39,529 bases of DNA, from NCBI GenBank assembly GCA_022822325.1, contig JAJEBW010000026.1, positions 1-39,529 of the forward strand, in the 5' to 3' direction. Made by a program: the position numbers and the translations under genes. Below the pieces are notes generated by a model, which was not told where the DNA came from, did not search any database, and saw only the letters and a program-made list of their open reading frames with translations. Positions 9,176 through 15,994 of this stretch are shown here, piece by piece (the stretch's first letter is position 1; every line of letters starts with the position of its first letter). The DNA is from Gemmatimonadota bacterium (GTDB taxonomy: Bacteria; Gemmatimonadota; Gemmatimonadetes; Longimicrobiales; Gaopeijiaceae).

Positions 9176-9949
9176 ATGAGGATTGCCATTTCGGCCCGGA
9201 GAGCCGCGCTGGCGGCGGCCATGCCAATCATTTGCGCCTGCGCTGACGCGGAGGTTCCCGAGCTCGGCTACCGGCTGGCGCGCACCCTGCCGCACGACCC
9301 GGCCGCCTACACCCAGGGGCTCGTCCTGCACGAGGGCGCCTTCCTCGAGAGCACGGGGCAGTACGGGGAGTCGCAGCTTCGGCTCGTGGAGGTCGCGACG
9401 GGGCGGGTTCTGCGCAGCGTCGATCTGGCCGCCGACCTCTTCGGCGAGGGGTTGGCGGTGGTCGGCGACCGCGCGATTCAGCTCACCTGGCAGGCCGGGC
9501 TCGCATTCGTCTACGACCTGGAGTCCTTCGCGGTCACCGATACCCTGGAGTACGAGGGCGAGGGCTGGGGGCTCTGTCACGACGGCGCGTCGCTCTATCA
9601 GTCCGATGGGAGCGGCGTCCTCTTTCGGCGCGATCCGGCCACCTTCGCCCTCCTGGAGGAGCTGCGCGTCACCCGCGGCGGGTTCTCGACCCGGGGCCTC
9701 AACGAACTCGAATGCGTCGGCGACGAGATCTACGCCAACATCTACATGACCAACGAGATCGTGCGCATCGACAAGGCCACCGGCGCCGTCAACGGCAGCC
9801 TGGACGGTCTGGCGCTCGCGGTATCGAGCGACCGCCCGAACGACCCGGGCGCGGTCTTCAACGGGATCGCGTACGACGAGTCCAGCGGCAACTTCTTCGT
9901 GACGGGCAAGCTCTGGCCGGAGATCTTCGAGATCGTCATCGAGGGGTAG
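9176..9949 (+). CDS. Glutaminyl-peptide cyclotransferase (glutamine cyclotransferase), exported
   Basis: This encodes 257 aa of the plant/bacterial type glutaminyl cyclase, a five-bladed beta-propeller that converts N-terminal Gln of exported peptides to pyroglutamate. Family signatures are P-H-D-P-x-A-Y-T-Q-G-L near residue 40, the E-S-T-G-Q-Y-G-E-S block, L-T-W-Q-x-G, the E-G-W-G-L-C-H-D-G segment and the C-terminal N-D-P-G-A-V-F-N-G-I-A-Y-D with F-F-V-T-G-K-L-W-P. The N-terminus has a signal peptide ending in I-I-C-A-C-A-D-A, so the product is probably a lipoprotein. The ATG at 9176 has GGAGGAGGGGGAAG just upstream; the open frame further upstream is not family-like. Its last 14 bp overlap the tail of dapB on the opposite strand. 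Confidence 0.92.
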   Translation: MRIAISARRAALAAAMPIICACADAEVPELGYRLARTLPHDPAAYTQGLVLHEGAFLESTGQYGESQLRLVEVATGRVLRSVDLAADLFGEGLAVVGDRAIQLTWQAGLAFVYDLESFAVTDTLEYEGEGWGLCHDGASLYQSDGSGVLFRRDPATFALLEELRVTRGGFSTRGLNELECVGDEIYANIYMTNEIVRIDKATGAVNGSLDGLALAVSSDRPNDPGAVFNGIAYDESSGNFFVTGKLWPEIFEIVIEG

Positions 9950-10817
9950 GGGCGGCCGCGGCCGGTTCGTCGCCGAAGAGCAGCCGGTCCAGTCCCCGCA
10001 CCAGCCCCCGCACTCCGCCGACGCGGCGCGCGGCCAGGAGGGTGCCGGCCACATAGGGCGCCGGGCTGTTGCCCGCGTCGTGGCGCAGGAGGAGTCGTTC
10101 GTCAGGAAGGCCGAAGATCGCTTCCACCGAGATCAGGTAGCTCGGGAGGCGCACCGCGTGGAGCTGCGTGCCGCCGATCGCGGCGCCGCGCGTGGCCGGG
10201 TATCCCAGCGTCTCCGCCACGGGAAGGGGCATCTCGTTCGGCGCGATCGTCTCCAGGTAGCCGGCGAGCTCCAGCGCGGTGCCGCTCGGCGCGTCGGGTT
10301 TGCGGGCGTGGGCGTAGTCGATGATCTCGCGGTGCGGCAGGTGGCGGGCCGCGATTCCCGCCAGGTGCTTGAGCAGCGCCGCCGTGAGCGAGAAGTTTCC
10401 CGCCGCGATGACTCCGGAGTCCGCCCGGAGCGCGACCCTCTCGATCTCGCGGTAGTCGGCGTCGGCGAGCCCCGAGGCGCCGATCACGACGTGGCTTTTC
10501 GCCGCGAGCGCCGCCAGCGCATGATTCTTCACCGCCGCCGGGTGGGTGTAGTCGATCCAGACATCGGGCCGGGCCGCCAGCGCTTCGGCCGGCTCCGCGG
10601 CTACCGTCAGGCCGAGCGGATCCGGCCTGTCCAGGACCGCGCCCAGATCGCGTCCCGCGGAGGAGCGCGCCAGCGCCGCCGCCAACTCCAGATCGGGCGC
10701 CGCCAGCACCGCCTCCGCCACCGCCCTTCCCGTCCACCCCGTCGCCCCCGCCACGCACACCCGGATCCGGCCGCCGCTCCCGCGTCCGCGGCCCCCATCG
10801 CCAGCCTTCCCCCGCAC
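9936..10817 (-). CDS. dapB: 4-hydroxy-tetrahydrodipicolinate reductase
   Basis: This DapB-type enzyme reduces 4-hydroxy-tetrahydrodipicolinate with NAD(P)H in the diaminopimelate/lysine pathway, supplying cell wall and protein synthesis in the cytoplasm. The Rossmann start V-A-G-A-T-G-W-T-G-R-A-V, the catalytic-domain block A-H-A-R-K-P-D-A-P-S-G-T-A-L and the A-A-G-N-F-S segment are clear. The start is uncertain: GTG at 10817 (293 aa) keeps the first beta-strand (I-R-V-C-V-A-G) intact and has a purine-rich site upstream; GTG at 10760 would cut that strand. The equivalent of the substrate-loop R-G-G-D-I/V-G-E-H-T reads G-A-A-I-G-G-T-Q-L-H-A, so this is a divergent branch. It lies downstream of a class-I aminotransferase gene on the same strand. 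Confidence 0.88.
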   Translation of the reverse strand: MRGKAGDGGRGRGSGGRIRVCVAGATGWTGRAVAEAVLAAPDLELAAALARSSAGRDLGAVLDRPDPLGLTVAAEPAEALAARPDVWIDYTHPAAVKNHALAALAAKSHVVIGASGLADADYREIERVALRADSGVIAAGNFSLTAALLKHLAGIAARHLPHREIIDYAHARKPDAPSGTALELAGYLETIAPNEMPLPVAETLGYPATRGAAIGGTQLHAVRLPSYLISVEAIFGLPDERLLLRHDAGNSPAPYVAGTLLAARRVGGVRGLVRGLDRLLFGDEPAAAAPTPR

Positions 10818-10872
10818 CCCATCGCCCTTCCCCCGCCCACCCCCCGACCCCTCCCCGCCACCCCTTCCCCGG
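10808..10872 (-). other. Dense G-tract spacer before dapB
   Basis: On the minus (transcribed) strand this spacer, which includes the first bases of the chosen dapB start region, is almost all G-runs of three to six separated by one to three bases. It is an extreme RNA G-quadruplex candidate, placed between the aminotransferase stop (10892) and the dapB start. It also hides the dapB ribosome-binding site among purines. Whether it regulates translation or is drift toward G is unknown. Confidence 0.5.
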
Positions 10873-10891
10873 CGGCCGCCTTTCCCGGCGC

Positions 10892-12205
10892 TCACGCGAA
10901 GATCCCTCCCGGCGCGCGCCTCTGGTCGGTCACGAAATCGTGGAATCCGCCCACATCGTCGGCTGCCCGCACAATCCGCGCCACCCCGCGCCGAATGTCC
11001 TCCATGCCATTCGCGATCGAGATGCGCAGAAAGTCCTGTCCCCCGGCCCCGATCCGCCCGAAGGAGGCCCGGTCCATCGTCGCGACGGCGTAGCGGTACA
11101 GCAGAAACATCTGGAGCATTCCCGCCGGCGTCGTCCTTCTTCGCACACGCTCCGGCAACGCCAGGTGGGCCGTGTGAACCCCCAGCCGCGCGCACATTCC
11201 CGACACATCCGGAAAGACGTAGAAGGCGCCCTTTGGCACGCGGCAGCGCACCCCCGGAATCTCGTTCAGCGCCGGCACGATCCAGTCGCGCCGCTCCTCG
11301 AAGGCCGCCACCATGCGCCGCACCTCGTCCGCCGAACGGGGATCGGTGTAGGCCGCCTCGCCCGCCTCCTGCAGGAAGGGAGGCACGCACGACATGATGT
11401 TGATGTTGATGCGCTTGAAGATGCGCGCTTCCTCGACGGTGGGAAGGACCGCCCAGCCGAGCCGCCAGCCGGTCATGGCGAATCCCTTGGAGTGGCCGCT
11501 GGCGATGACCGTCCGCTCCCTCATTCCGGCGTGGGAGGCGATGCTCTCGTGGCGGCGTCCGTCGAAGAGGATCTGCTCGTAGATCTCGTCGGAATAGATG
11601 CGCAGATCGGGGCGGCCCCGTTCCCGGATGGCGCGCGCGATCGCTGCCAGCTCCTCGCGGGAGAGGACGCCGCCGGTCGGGTTGGAGGGCGAGCAGAGGA
11701 TGATGACCTTCGTTCGCCCGGTGATGAGCGCGGCGAGCTCGTCGGCGGTGAAGTTGAAGTCGCGGTCGGGCGAAAGGTGCAGCGGACGGGGCGTCGCGCC
11801 GACGAAGCGCACCCACGACTCGTAGATCGGGAAGCCGGGCGAGGGATAGATCACCTCGTCGCCTTCGTCCACATAGCTCTGCAGGGTGTAGCCGATCGGC
11901 GGCTTGGCTCCCGGCGTGACGACGACCTGGTCCGCCGCGACCGGAATCCTGCGGGTGCGCGTCACATGGTCGGCGATGGCTTCGCGAAAGGGAAGGATGC
12001 CGGCGGGATCGCAGTAGCCGGCGCGTCCGGCCTCGAGGGCGCGGATGGCGACGCGGTTCAGGTGCGCGGGACTGTGGAAATCGGGTGCGCCCAGGTTGAA
12101 GCGGATCACATCCATTCCCATCTCGACGCAGCGCTGAATGTCGTCGCCGAGCTTGAAGGCGTTTTCGGTGCCGAGGCGGCGCATGTGACGGGCAAAGACG
12201 GCCAA
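10892..12205 (-). CDS. Class-I/II pyridoxal-phosphate aminotransferase (aspartate aminotransferase-like)
   Basis: This encodes a 437-aa fold-type I aminotransferase of the AspC/AspB subgroup. Motifs are F-N-L-G-A-P-D-F (N-terminal substrate lid), C-S-P-S-N-P-T-G-G (the Asn binding PLP O3'), Y-S-D-E-I-Y (PLP-ring Asp and Tyr), the Schiff-base Lys in A-S-G-H-S-K-G-F-A-M-T-G-W-R-L-G, and the carboxylate-binding Arg in F-L-R-I-S-I-A. The TTG at 12205 is preferred because GGAGA lies eight bases upstream and it keeps the usual lead-in to the first helix; an ATG at 12184 has no ribosome site. An insertion rich in Arg between the large and small domains (residues around 385-395) is atypical. With dapB next on the strand, a role in the aspartate/lysine branch is plausible but not shown. 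Confidence 0.88.
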   Translation of the reverse strand: MAVFARHMRRLGTENAFKLGDDIQRCVEMGMDVIRFNLGAPDFHSPAHLNRVAIRALEAGRAGYCDPAGILPFREAIADHVTRTRRIPVAADQVVVTPGAKPPIGYTLQSYVDEGDEVIYPSPGFPIYESWVRFVGATPRPLHLSPDRDFNFTADELAALITGRTKVIILCSPSNPTGGVLSREELAAIARAIRERGRPDLRIYSDEIYEQILFDGRRHESIASHAGMRERTVIASGHSKGFAMTGWRLGWAVLPTVEEARIFKRININIMSCVPPFLQEAGEAAYTDPRSADEVRRMVAAFEERRDWIVPALNEIPGVRCRVPKGAFYVFPDVSGMCARLGVHTAHLALPERVRRRTTPAGMLQMFLLYRYAVATMDRASFGRIGAGGQDFLRISIANGMEDIRRGVARIVRAADDVGGFHDFVTDQRRAPGGIFA

Positions 12206-12453
12206 GGGGGCGTTCTCCGGGGTTTTGGGGGTGGGGAAGGGGGGACGGGATGCGGGGGTGAAGCGCGGGTGTGTGCGGCGCCGGTCCCGGGTGGCGCGCG
12301 GCCTTCCCGCAGCCCACAATGATGGGAGGAGCGCCGGGAAGCGCAAGCGGCCCGGTTCCAGGACAGGGAAAGCGAACCCCACAGCGAGAATCCCGGTCCT
12401 CTCCAGGCCCCGCGAGCCAGGAAGAATCAGCGTCCACATCCGGGAAGGTCCCA
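12206..12453. promoter_or_regulatory. Divergent promoter region with G-quadruplex motif
   Basis: About 248 bp separate the start of the class-I aminotransferase (minus) and the Tat aminotransferase (plus). At 12219-12244 the plus strand reads G4-TTTT-G5-T-G4-AA-G6, a near-ideal G-quadruplex sequence, 14-40 bp before the minus-strand start codon. Direct -10/-35 elements could not be assigned by eye. Confidence 0.45.
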
Positions 12454-13857
12454 ATGAACCAGTCCCCAGCCAGCCAGTCCCCCGCCACCGGGTCCCCGGC
12501 CAACCGGACCCCCGCCAGCCAGTCCCCCGCCAGCCAATCCCCCGCCGACCGCCGACCCACCAACCGCCGCCGCTTCCTGGCCGAGGTCGCCGCGGTCTCG
12601 GCCGTGCTGCCCGCCGCTCTCTCGTCTCCCGCTGCCGCCTCCGCCCGCGCGCCGATCCGGTCCGCCCCCGCCCCCCGCCTCCCCGCCCCTCCCCCGCGCG
12701 GCCCTCGCGACGAATCCTGGTGGGAGCAGATTCGCGCGCACTTCTCCTTCGCCGAGGAGAAGGTCCCCATGAACGCCGCCAATCTCTGTCCCTCGCCGCG
12801 GGCGGTGGCGGAGCGCGTCGAGGAGCTCACCCGCGACGTCGACCGCGACTGTTCCTCCAACAACCGCGCCAAGTTCCGCGGTCTCACCGAGGCTTCGCGG
12901 GCGGCGGTAGCGGAGCAGCTCGGGGTCGGCGCCGACGAGATCGCGATCGTGCGCAACACCAGCGAGGCCAACAATACCGTCAACAACGGCCTGCCCCTTG
13001 CCGCGGGCGACGAGGTCGTCATCTGGGACCAGAATCATCCCACCAACAATGTGGCCTGGGATGTGCGCGCGGCCCGCTTTGGGATCGTCGTCCGGCGCGT
13101 CGCCACCCCCGCCCGCCCCACCACTCCCCAACAGCTCATCGACCCCTTCACCCGGGCGCTCACCGACCGCACCCGCGTCCTCGCCATCACCCACGTCTCG
13201 AATGTCAGCGGCGTCCGCCTTCCGGTCCGCGAACTCGCCCGCGCCGCCCGGGCCCGCGGCATCCACCTTCACCTTGACGGCGCCCAGTCGTGGGGCGCTC
13301 TCGACGTCGATCTGCGCGCGCTCGGCTGCGATTCCTACACCGCGTCGGCGCACAAGTGGTTCATGGGCCCGAAGGAGGCGGGGATTCTCTATGTCCGCGA
13401 GGACCGCATTCCCGCGATCTGGCCCAACACCGTGGCGCCCGGCTGGGGCAGCGACGCCGATCCCGATGTGCGGGGCGCCCGCAAGTTCGAGTCGCTCGGC
13501 CAGCGCGACGACGCCTGTCTGGCGGCGGTGGGGACGGCGGCCGGCTTCCACGCGACGATCGGCCCGGGGGAGATCGAAACCCGCGTCGCCGATCTCGCCA
13601 CCACCCTCAAGGAGGGAATCGCCGAACTGGGACTGACCCTGGTGACGCCGCTCGACCCCGAACTCTCAGGCGGCGTCTGCATCGCCGAGGTTCCGGGCGA
13701 CCGCTCCACCGCGCTCCGCCGTCTCTACGAGGAACACGGAATCGCCGGCGCGGGAACGGGCGGCCTGCGTCTCTGCCCCCACATCTACAACACCCGCGAC
13801 CATGTGGCTCGCGCGATCGAGGGGGTGAGGGCGCTGCGGGGGGTGATTCTGGGGTAG
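12454..13857 (+). CDS. Tat-exported class-V aminotransferase (isopenicillin-N-epimerase/cysteine-desulfurase-like)
   Basis: This encodes 467 aa. A twin-arginine signal (N-R-R-R-F-L-A-E, then a hydrophobic Ala/Val/Leu stretch) is preceded by an unusually long n-region. Residues 4-32 are an imperfect tandem repeat of the pentapeptide (S/T)-P-A-x-x, about six copies. The mature enzyme is a PLP fold-type I protein with N-T-S-E-A-N-N near the cofactor, H-L-D-G-A-Q-S-W-G (pyridine-N Asp) and the Schiff-base lysine in S-A-H-K-W-F-M-G-P-K-E. Proteins of this kind are folded with PLP in the cytoplasm and exported intact. Substrate is unknown; isopenicillin-N epimerase, cysteine lyase and kynureninase-like activities occur in relatives. 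The ATG at 12454 has GGAAGG five bases upstream. Confidence 0.87.
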   Translation: MNQSPASQSPATGSPANRTPASQSPASQSPADRRPTNRRRFLAEVAAVSAVLPAALSSPAAASARAPIRSAPAPRLPAPPPRGPRDESWWEQIRAHFSFAEEKVPMNAANLCPSPRAVAERVEELTRDVDRDCSSNNRAKFRGLTEASRAAVAEQLGVGADEIAIVRNTSEANNTVNNGLPLAAGDEVVIWDQNHPTNNVAWDVRAARFGIVVRRVATPARPTTPQQLIDPFTRALTDRTRVLAITHVSNVSGVRLPVRELARAARARGIHLHLDGAQSWGALDVDLRALGCDSYTASAHKWFMGPKEAGILYVREDRIPAIWPNTVAPGWGSDADPDVRGARKFESLGQRDDACLAAVGTAAGFHATIGPGEIETRVADLATTLKEGIAELGLTLVTPLDPELSGGVCIAEVPGDRSTALRRLYEEHGIAGAGTGGLRLCPHIYNTRDHVARAIEGVRALRGVILG

Positions 13858-13880
13858 GGGGGATGGCTGGCTGCCGCCGG

Positions 13881-14444
13881 TCATGGCGCCCCGACCGCAA
13901 TCCCCATCACCTCGAAGCGCGCGCCGAAGAGCAGCGGCCCCGATCCCAGGAAGGCCCGCGCCGGGAACTCGCTCGTGAAGTAGGTGCGGTACACGTCGTT
14001 GAAGGCGCCGTAGTCCCCCACATCCGAAGCGTAGACCTGCACCACCACCAGATCGTCCATCGTCAGCCCGGCGTCCTCCAGGGTGCCGCGAATGTTGTTC
14101 AGCACATTGGTCGCCTCGGCCTCGGCCGTCTCGGGCACCTGTCCGCCCTCCAGCCCCAGCATCCCCGAGAGGTACAGGGTGCTGCCGACCCAGACCGCCC
14201 CGCTGAAGGGCGCCACCTGGTCGCCGTCGGCGGGCGAGCGCGGATTGACGTGCCGGACGGCCATGTGTTCCGCGTGCATCTCGGCGTGCATCTCGCTGTG
14301 CATGGCGTCGTCGTCGTGCATCGCCCCCTCGTGCATCCCGTCGCCGTCGGCGCAGGCGAGCGCCAGACCGAGCATGGGAACGCCGAGCGCGAGGAGCGGT
14401 AGGAGGAAGGCAACCCGGGGGGCGGTTGGCGAAGTCGAAGTCAT
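13881..14444 (-). CDS. RidA/YjgF-family lipoprotein with Met/His-rich linker
   Basis: This encodes 187 aa. A signal peptide ends in L-G-L-A-L-A-C, a lipobox, so the protein should sit in the envelope, unusual for the Rid family whose members normally deaminate reactive enamines in the cytoplasm. Between the lipidated Cys and the Rid domain lies a stretch dense in Met-His pairs and acidic residues (M-H-E-G-A-M-H-D-D-D-A-M-H-S-E-M-H), resembling copper- or silver-binding segments. The Rid domain follows, with L-Y-L-S-G-M-L-G-L, the E-A-T-N-V-L-N-N-I segment, and P-A-R-A-F, which keeps the Arg position used for the substrate carboxylate. The ATG at 14444 has AAGGA eight bases upstream. It is divergent from the first propeller gene across 100 bp. 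Confidence 0.85.
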   Translation of the reverse strand: MTSTSPTAPRVAFLLPLLALGVPMLGLALACADGDGMHEGAMHDDDAMHSEMHAEMHAEHMAVRHVNPRSPADGDQVAPFSGAVWVGSTLYLSGMLGLEGGQVPETAEAEATNVLNNIRGTLEDAGLTMDDLVVVQVYASDVGDYGAFNDVYRTYFTSEFPARAFLGSGPLLFGARFEVMGIAVGAP

Positions 14445-14544
14445 CGGGGCAATCCTTGTGGAGTGGAGAGGAGGGGAGGCGACGGCTGCGCGATCAACGG
14501 AATGGAGATCGAAAGTGCCGAGCATCGAAATGTCGCGAATCCAA

Positions 14545-15939
14545 ATGAACGAAACCCGGGCGGGGAAACAAGCCCGGCGGTTGCGCCCCCGGCGGCCCTA
14601 CCGCGCGACCGGCGCCTGGCTGCTCGGTGCGCCTGCCCCGCGTGCAGCCCGAGGACAACCCCCTCGCGGCATTCGAGCGGCGTTGCATCCACGCTGGATC
14701 GCTGCGTTCTGCGTTGCTTCTTCCCCCGGGCTGCTGGCCGCCTGCGGCGACAACGCGGAACCGCCCCCCAACCCCGCCCAGGTCACCGACTCGGCCGGAA
14801 TCGCGATCGTCACCAGCGCCCCGGCCAACGCCGTCTACGCCACCGTCGCCCCGGAACCGGTCCTCTCGATCGGCGTCCTCGAAGGCCCGGACGAACTCAT
14901 GTTCGGGCAAGTCGCCTCGGTCGCGCTCGACGGCGCCGGCAACGTCGTCGTCGCCGACCTCCAGAGCAACGAGATTCGCGTCTTCGGCCCGGAGGGCGCC
15001 CACCTTCGCACCCTGGGCGGCGCCGGCGAGGGTCCCGGCGAGTTCGAGCGTCTCAACGGCGCCTGGCCCATCCCCGGCGGCACGATCGTCGCGGTGGACA
15101 ATCGCGTCGGCCGCATCACCCGCTTCGGCCCGGACGGCGAGCTGCTGGGCGCGGAAGCCTTCCAAGGAACGGGCCTGGTCGGGCCGATTGGGCTCGCGGG
15201 ATCGAATGCCGTTCTCAGCCGGGTGCGCTCGCTGCCCTCTCCCAGAGGCGCGGTCACGGCGAGCGGCGGCCTGGATCTGTCCGCGATGACCGCCGCGCTG
15301 GAGGGCGGCACCGAGTTCCTTCTCCGCCACGGCCTCGACGGCGTCCTCATCGACACGGTGGCCACCCTGTCCGCCGCGGTCACCCAAATGACGGCCTCCG
15401 GCAGCGGCGAAGATCTGTCGATTCAGCTCATGCGGGTGCCCTTTTCCCCCAACCCCTACGCCGCCTCCTCCACCGCGGGCCGGATCGCCGTGACCGCGGG
15501 CGACTCCTACGAGATCCTGCTCTACGGCCCCGACGGCGCGCTGGAGCGGATCGTGCGTCTGGCCGAAGAGCCGCCGCTGCGCACCGAAGCCCATCTCGAA
15601 GCCTGGGTGCGCGCCTCCGTCACGGGCGGCCACTGGGACGACGCCGAGTTGCGGGCGACGATGCGGAGCTACGAGGAGATGCCGATGCCCGACCGGCTTC
15701 CCGCCTGGGACGGGCTCCTCATCGCCGACAATGGCGAGATCTGGGCCCGCCGCTACTCGATTCGGGGCGCGGATACGATCGTGCGCGACGTCTTCAGCGC
15801 CGAGGGCGGTCACCTCGGAACGGTCACGACCCCCGCAAACCTTGGACGGTATCTTGAGCAGGTCGTGGACGGCCGCCTGGTCGTCATCGCCACCGACGAC
15901 CTCGGCGTCGAGCGCGTTCAGATCCACGAACTCCACTGA
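14545..15939 (+). CDS. Six-bladed beta-propeller lipoprotein (copy A)
   Basis: This encodes 464 aa. The mature part begins after a lipobox (L-L-A-A-C-G-D-N) and contains NHL-like blades: D-G-A-G-N-V-V-V-A-D-L-Q-S-N-E-I-R-V-F-G-P-E-G, then G-E-G-P-G-E-F and R-I-T-R-F-G-P-D-G. Such exported propellers are common in Gemmatimonadota; no function is assigned. The start is hard to fix: the ATG at 14545 is aligned with copy B's ATG but gives about 65 Arg-rich residues before the lipobox. An in-frame TTG near 14684 would give a normal short signal peptide, but in copy B the same codon is CTG. Copy A is a tandem paralogue of the next gene, and both 5' ends share a nearly identical 178-bp block. Confidence 0.82.
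   Translation: MNETRAGKQARRLRPRRPYRATGAWLLGAPAPRAARGQPPRGIRAALHPRWIAAFCVASSPGLLAACGDNAEPPPNPAQVTDSAGIAIVTSAPANAVYATVAPEPVLSIGVLEGPDELMFGQVASVALDGAGNVVVADLQSNEIRVFGPEGAHLRTLGGAGEGPGEFERLNGAWPIPGGTIVAVDNRVGRITRFGPDGELLGAEAFQGTGLVGPIGLAGSNAVLSRVRSLPSPRGAVTASGGLDLSAMTAALEGGTEFLLRHGLDGVLIDTVATLSAAVTQMTASGSGEDLSIQLMRVPFSPNPYAASSTAGRIAVTAGDSYEILLYGPDGALERIVRLAEEPPLRTEAHLEAWVRASVTGGHWDDAELRATMRSYEEMPMPDRLPAWDGLLIADNGEIWARRYSIRGADTIVRDVFSAEGGHLGTVTTPANLGRYLEQVVDGRLVVIATDDLGVERVQIHELH
14583..14760 (+). repeat. Near-identical 178-bp block, copy A (partner at 16021-16198)
   Basis: Aligned without gaps to 16021-16198 (offset 1438), this block differs at only six positions by my count, about 97% identity. 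The downstream mature coding regions diverge clearly more and contain indels. It covers the Arg-rich N-terminal codons and the signal peptide of the propellers. The uneven identity points to recent gene conversion or to selection on the DNA or RNA itself. Confidence 0.8.
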
Positions 15940-15958
15940 GATCCACGAACTTCACTGA
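15921..15958 (+). repeat. 19-bp tandem duplication spanning propeller A stop codon
   Basis: Two adjacent copies of a 19-bp unit (15921-15939 and 15940-15958) with one mismatch. The first contains the last codons and TGA of copy A; the second adds a further TGA out of the original frame. It looks like a replication-slippage duplication. Confidence 0.85.
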
Positions 15959-15994
15959 GCCGCCCATTCCTGGCACAACGAGGGAGCGACCGAC

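Noticed and set aside
12463..12549. Short repeats at the 5' end of the Tat aminotransferase gene considered as a CRISPR array
   Set aside because: Units are 15 bp, contiguous and coding, without spacers.
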